In this document: piece by piece, positions 61,761 to 64,000 of the stretch | Numbering within the stretch: position 1 is the first letter of the stretch | Layout: each line of letters opens with the position of its first letter | Source of the DNA: JAOPZW01 sp963835295 | GTDB lineage: Bacteria; Actinomycetota; Thermoleophilia; Solirubrobacterales; Solirubrobacteraceae | Assembly: GCA_963835295.1 (NCBI GenBank) | Contig: CAWIEX010000011.1 | Span: 620,001 to 684,000 of the forward strand | DNA length: 64,000 nt | Direction of reading: 5' to 3' | Notes under the pieces: generated by a model | Database searches by the model: none | The model's input: only the letters and a program-made list of their open reading frames with translations | Told to the model about the DNA's origin: nothing | Translations under genes and position numbers: made by a program

Positions 61761-62360
61761 ATGAGCGAACCAGCGCTGCACCTTCTCGACGCCGCGGCCA
61801 GCCGGCGCATCGATGTCGACGCGGCCACCCGCGCGGCTCGCGAGCTCCTGCTCGCCCTCGGGGCCGACCTCGACGACGAGGCTGTGCGCGAGACGCCGCG
61901 GCGCATGGCCGAGGTCTATGCCGAGCTGTTGACGCCGCGGGACTTCGCCCCCACGACGTTCCCCAACGACGAGGGCTACGACGAGCTCGTCGTCGCGTGC
62001 GACATCCCCTTCCACGCGCTGTGCATGCACCACCTGCTGCCCTTCCGGGGCGTCGCCCACATCGGCTACCTCCCGGGCGAGCGGATCATCGGGCTGTCCA
62101 AGCTCGCTCGCGTCGTCGATCTCTTCGCGCGCGACCTGCAGGTCCAGGAGCGCTTGACCGAGCAGATCGCCGGCTGGCTCGACGCGCACCTGCGCGCCAG
62201 GGGCCTCGGCGTCGTGCTCGAGGCCGAGCACCTGTGCATGACGCTGCGCGGCGTGCAGAAGCCCGGCGCGCGGACCGTGACCTCAGCGCTGCGCGGCACG
62301 GTGCGCGACGACCCGCGCACCCGCCAGGAGTTCCTCGACCTGACGCGCCGGCGTCAGTAG
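61761..62360 (+). CDS. folE: GTP cyclohydrolase I
   Basis: 199 residues, first step of tetrahydrofolate synthesis (GTP to dihydroneopterin triphosphate). Motifs: VRETPRRMAEVYAELLTPRD, DIPFHALCMHHLLPFRGVAH (Cys and His zinc/catalytic ligands), IGYLPGERIIGLSKLARVVD, VQERLTEQIAGWLDAHL, and EAEHLCMTLRGVQKPGARTV with the second zinc Cys. Length and motif spacing are normal. Its 3' end overlaps the convergent smpB by 7 bp. Confidence 0.96.
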   Translation: MSEPALHLLDAAASRRIDVDAATRAARELLLALGADLDDEAVRETPRRMAEVYAELLTPRDFAPTTFPNDEGYDELVVACDIPFHALCMHHLLPFRGVAHIGYLPGERIIGLSKLARVVDLFARDLQVQERLTEQIAGWLDAHLRARGLGVVLEAEHLCMTLRGVQKPGARTVTSALRGTVRDDPRTRQEFLDLTRRRQ

Positions 62361-62830
62361 CGCTCGCTGATCGCGCGCTCGATGTCGCGCTGCTGGTCGC
62401 GCAACTTCATCGACTCGCGCTTGTCGAAGCGATCCTTGCCGCGGCCGAGGGCGATCTCGACCTTGGCCCGCGCGCCCGAGAAGTAGATGCGCGTCGGCAC
62501 CAGGGTCAGGCCGCGCTCCTGGGTCTGCGCGACCATGCGGTCGATCTCGCGCCGGTGGGCCAGGAGCTTGCGCGGGCGGTCGGGGTCGTGGTTCTCGCGG
62601 CTGGCCGGCCCGTAGGGCGGGATGTGGACGTTGTGCAGCCACAGCTCGCCGTCGCGGACCTGCGCGTAGCCGTCCTTGATCTGCGCCGTGCCGCTGCGCA
62701 GCGACTTCACCTCGGTGCCCGCGAGCACGACGCCGCACTCGACGCGGTCGGTCAGGTCGTAGCGGTAGCTCGCGTAGCGGTTGGTGGCGACGTCGCCCGG
62801 CGCCACCTTGCGTTTCTTGCCTTTGGCCAT
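62354..62830 (-). CDS. smpB: SsrA-binding protein
   Basis: 158-residue partner of tmRNA in ribosome rescue. Seen: VATNRYASYRYDLTDRVECG, VVLAGTEVKSLRSGTAQIKD, GYAQVRDGELWLHNVHIPPY, HDPDRPRKLLAHRREIDRMV, YFSGARAKVEIALGRGKDRF and the basic tail DKRESMKLRDQQRDIERAIS that enters the mRNA channel. The N terminus MAKGKKRKVAPG is typical. The tmRNA gene is in the same window, 10 kb away, so both halves of trans-translation are present. Confidence 0.97.
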   Translation of the reverse strand: MAKGKKRKVAPGDVATNRYASYRYDLTDRVECGVVLAGTEVKSLRSGTAQIKDGYAQVRDGELWLHNVHIPPYGPASRENHDPDRPRKLLAHRREIDRMVAQTQERGLTLVPTRIYFSGARAKVEIALGRGKDRFDKRESMKLRDQQRDIERAISERY

Positions 62831-62855
62831 CGCCTTTCACAGTAGCCTCCCTGCG

Positions 62856-64000
62856 GTGAGGAGGGCTCTGGCCGCGGCCATCGTGCTCGCGCTGGGCACC
62901 GGGGCCGCGCTGCCGGGCGCGGCCCCGGCCAAGCGCGCGCCGTCGCGCCTGCACGCCTTCTCGTCGTGCCCCGCGCTCGTCGGCTACGCCAAGGGGCACT
63001 TCGGCCGGACGCACGGCGCCCCGGCCGGCGGCGTGACGCCGCTCGCCGAGCCGGCGATCCCCGGGCGCGCGCCGACCGATACGAGCGCCCCGACCGCGGT
63101 CGCCAAGGAGGCCGCGCCGAGCTACTCGACCACCAACGTGCAGGAGGAGGGCGTCGACGAGCCCGACGTGGTCAAGACGGACGGCACGACGATCTTCACG
63201 GTCGCGGGCGACACGCTCTACGCCGTCGCCGCGACGGGCCCGGGCGCGCCGCGGATCACGGGGTCGCTGAAGCTCGGGCGCTCGGGCGGAGACCTCCTGC
63301 TGCAGGGCCAGCGCCTGCTCGTGATCCAGAGCGCGAGCACGCCGATCGGGATCGAGCCGGTCGCCGGCGGCGGGGCGCCCCGGCTGGCGGTCGCGCCCGT
63401 CTCGGGCAAGACCATCCTCACCGAGGTCGACGTGCGCGACCCGGCCGCTTTGAAGGTCGCGCGCACGCTGACGCTCGACGGCCAGTACGTCAACGCGCGC
63501 CAGAACGGCGCCACCGCGCGCGTCGTGCTCTCCTCGACGCCGCGCGCCTACGCCGTCGCCGGTGTGCGCGGCCGGGCGTCGGGCTGGCTGCCCCGCTCGC
63601 GCTTCGTCTCGCGGATCTCGGGACGCCACCGCACGCGGACGATGGTCGCGTGCCGCGCGGTGCGCCGGCCGCCGGCCTTCTCGGGCCTCGGCACGGTCTC
63701 GGTCCTCACCATCGACCTCGACAAGGGCCTGTGGGAGGTCGACGCCGACGCGGTGATGACCGACGCGCAGACCGTCTACGGCTCGACGAGCCACCTGTAC
63801 GTCGCGACCCAGCGCTGGATCGACCCGCAGACCCCGGCCGGCGACCTGCCGAAGACCACGACGCTCATCCACCGCTTCGACGTCTCCGACCCCGACCACA
63901 CGACCTATGAGGCCAGCGGCGAGGTCCCCGGCTACCTGCTCAACCAGTACTCACTCTCCGAGAAGGGCGGCGACCTGCGCGTGGCCTCGACGGCCGATCC
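62856..64000 (+). CDS. Secreted beta-propeller-domain protein (COG4880-like), partial
   Basis: Open to the right window edge; 381 residues visible from GTG 62856. The leader RRALAAAIVLALGTGAALPG with AxA is a signal peptide. The mature part has YSTTNVQEEGVDEPDVVKTD, GTTIFTVAGDTLYAVAATGP, then propeller blades such as LTIDLDKGLWEVDADAVMTD and SHLYVATQRW. NVQEEGVDEPDxVKTDG is the signature of C-terminal beta-propeller secreted proteins. Cell-surface or secreted; function unknown. Confidence 0.85.
   Translation, partial: MRRALAAAIVLALGTGAALPGAAPAKRAPSRLHAFSSCPALVGYAKGHFGRTHGAPAGGVTPLAEPAIPGRAPTDTSAPTAVAKEAAPSYSTTNVQEEGVDEPDVVKTDGTTIFTVAGDTLYAVAATGPGAPRITGSLKLGRSGGDLLLQGQRLLVIQSASTPIGIEPVAGGGAPRLAVAPVSGKTILTEVDVRDPAALKVARTLTLDGQYVNARQNGATARVVLSSTPRAYAVAGVRGRASGWLPRSRFVSRISGRHRTRTMVACRAVRRPPAFSGLGTVSVLTIDLDKGLWEVDADAVMTDAQTVYGSTSHLYVATQRWIDPQTPAGDLPKTTTLIHRFDVSDPDHTTYEASGEVPGYLLNQYSLSEKGGDLRVASTAD

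Overview
The DNA is a very GC-rich (about 70%) bacterial chromosome segment with dense genes, frequent GTG starts and many 4-bp ATGA/GTGA gene overlaps. An encapsulin/encapsulated-ferritin pair, an actinobacterial-type tmRNA, MMPL and SARP (BTAD) regulators and a DUF1059 set point to a high-GC actinobacterium. The order Solirubrobacterales/Thermoleophilia is my guess from gene style, not something the sequence proves.

Layout. (1) 1-17460, chromosomal left arm: a glycosyltransferase pair, a two-component system, a fused deletion scar joining broken DoxX and MarR genes, a GCS2-type ligase, a secreted phosphoesterase, two small membrane proteins, a UvrD-like helicase, the encapsulin operon next to a truncated ECF sigma factor, trpS with a leader hairpin, and an MMPL exporter. 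(2) 17462-51875, a 34.4-kb integrated island. It has a tyrosine integrase at its left end and is bounded by an 18-bp direct repeat. The right copy of the repeat overlaps the 3' end of the tmRNA gene, so the island sits in ssrA. (3) 51867-64000, right arm: ssrA, a GNAT gene enclosed by long inverted repeats, oligoendopeptidase F, hydrolase, site-2 protease, a PadR operon, an ABC exporter, an ECF sigma/anti-sigma pair, folE, smpB and a beta-propeller protein. The tmRNA and its partner SmpB both lie in the window, 10 kb apart.

The island carries integrase and two excisionase-like proteins, a MobF-type relaxase-helicase, two IS1182-type elements (one split by an IS110-type element whose non-coding end looks like a bridge RNA), IS21 and IS256 remnants, a flavin-monooxygenase operon with a LuxR regulator, and three DUF1059 genes. 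Each DUF1059 gene is paired head-to-head with an intact or broken SARP regulator and is followed by genes on its own strand. The best preserved unit is DUF1059 - methyltransferase - metallo-beta-lactamase fold - methyltransferase - hydrolase, with successive 4-bp overlaps and an 11-bp-period direct repeat in the divergent promoter. A similar repeat lies between the second DUF1059 gene and a SARP fragment.

The island is decaying. At least nine of its genes carry single-base frameshifts (one also a nonsense codon), including the relaxase and all transposases except the IS110 one. I found no point frameshift in the flanking genes, although the left arm has two deletion scars. The island probably arrived as an integrative/mobilisable element and can no longer transfer by itself, while SARP, monooxygenase, rhodanese, FAD-oxidase, aldehyde dehydrogenase and PLP-enzyme genes remain intact.
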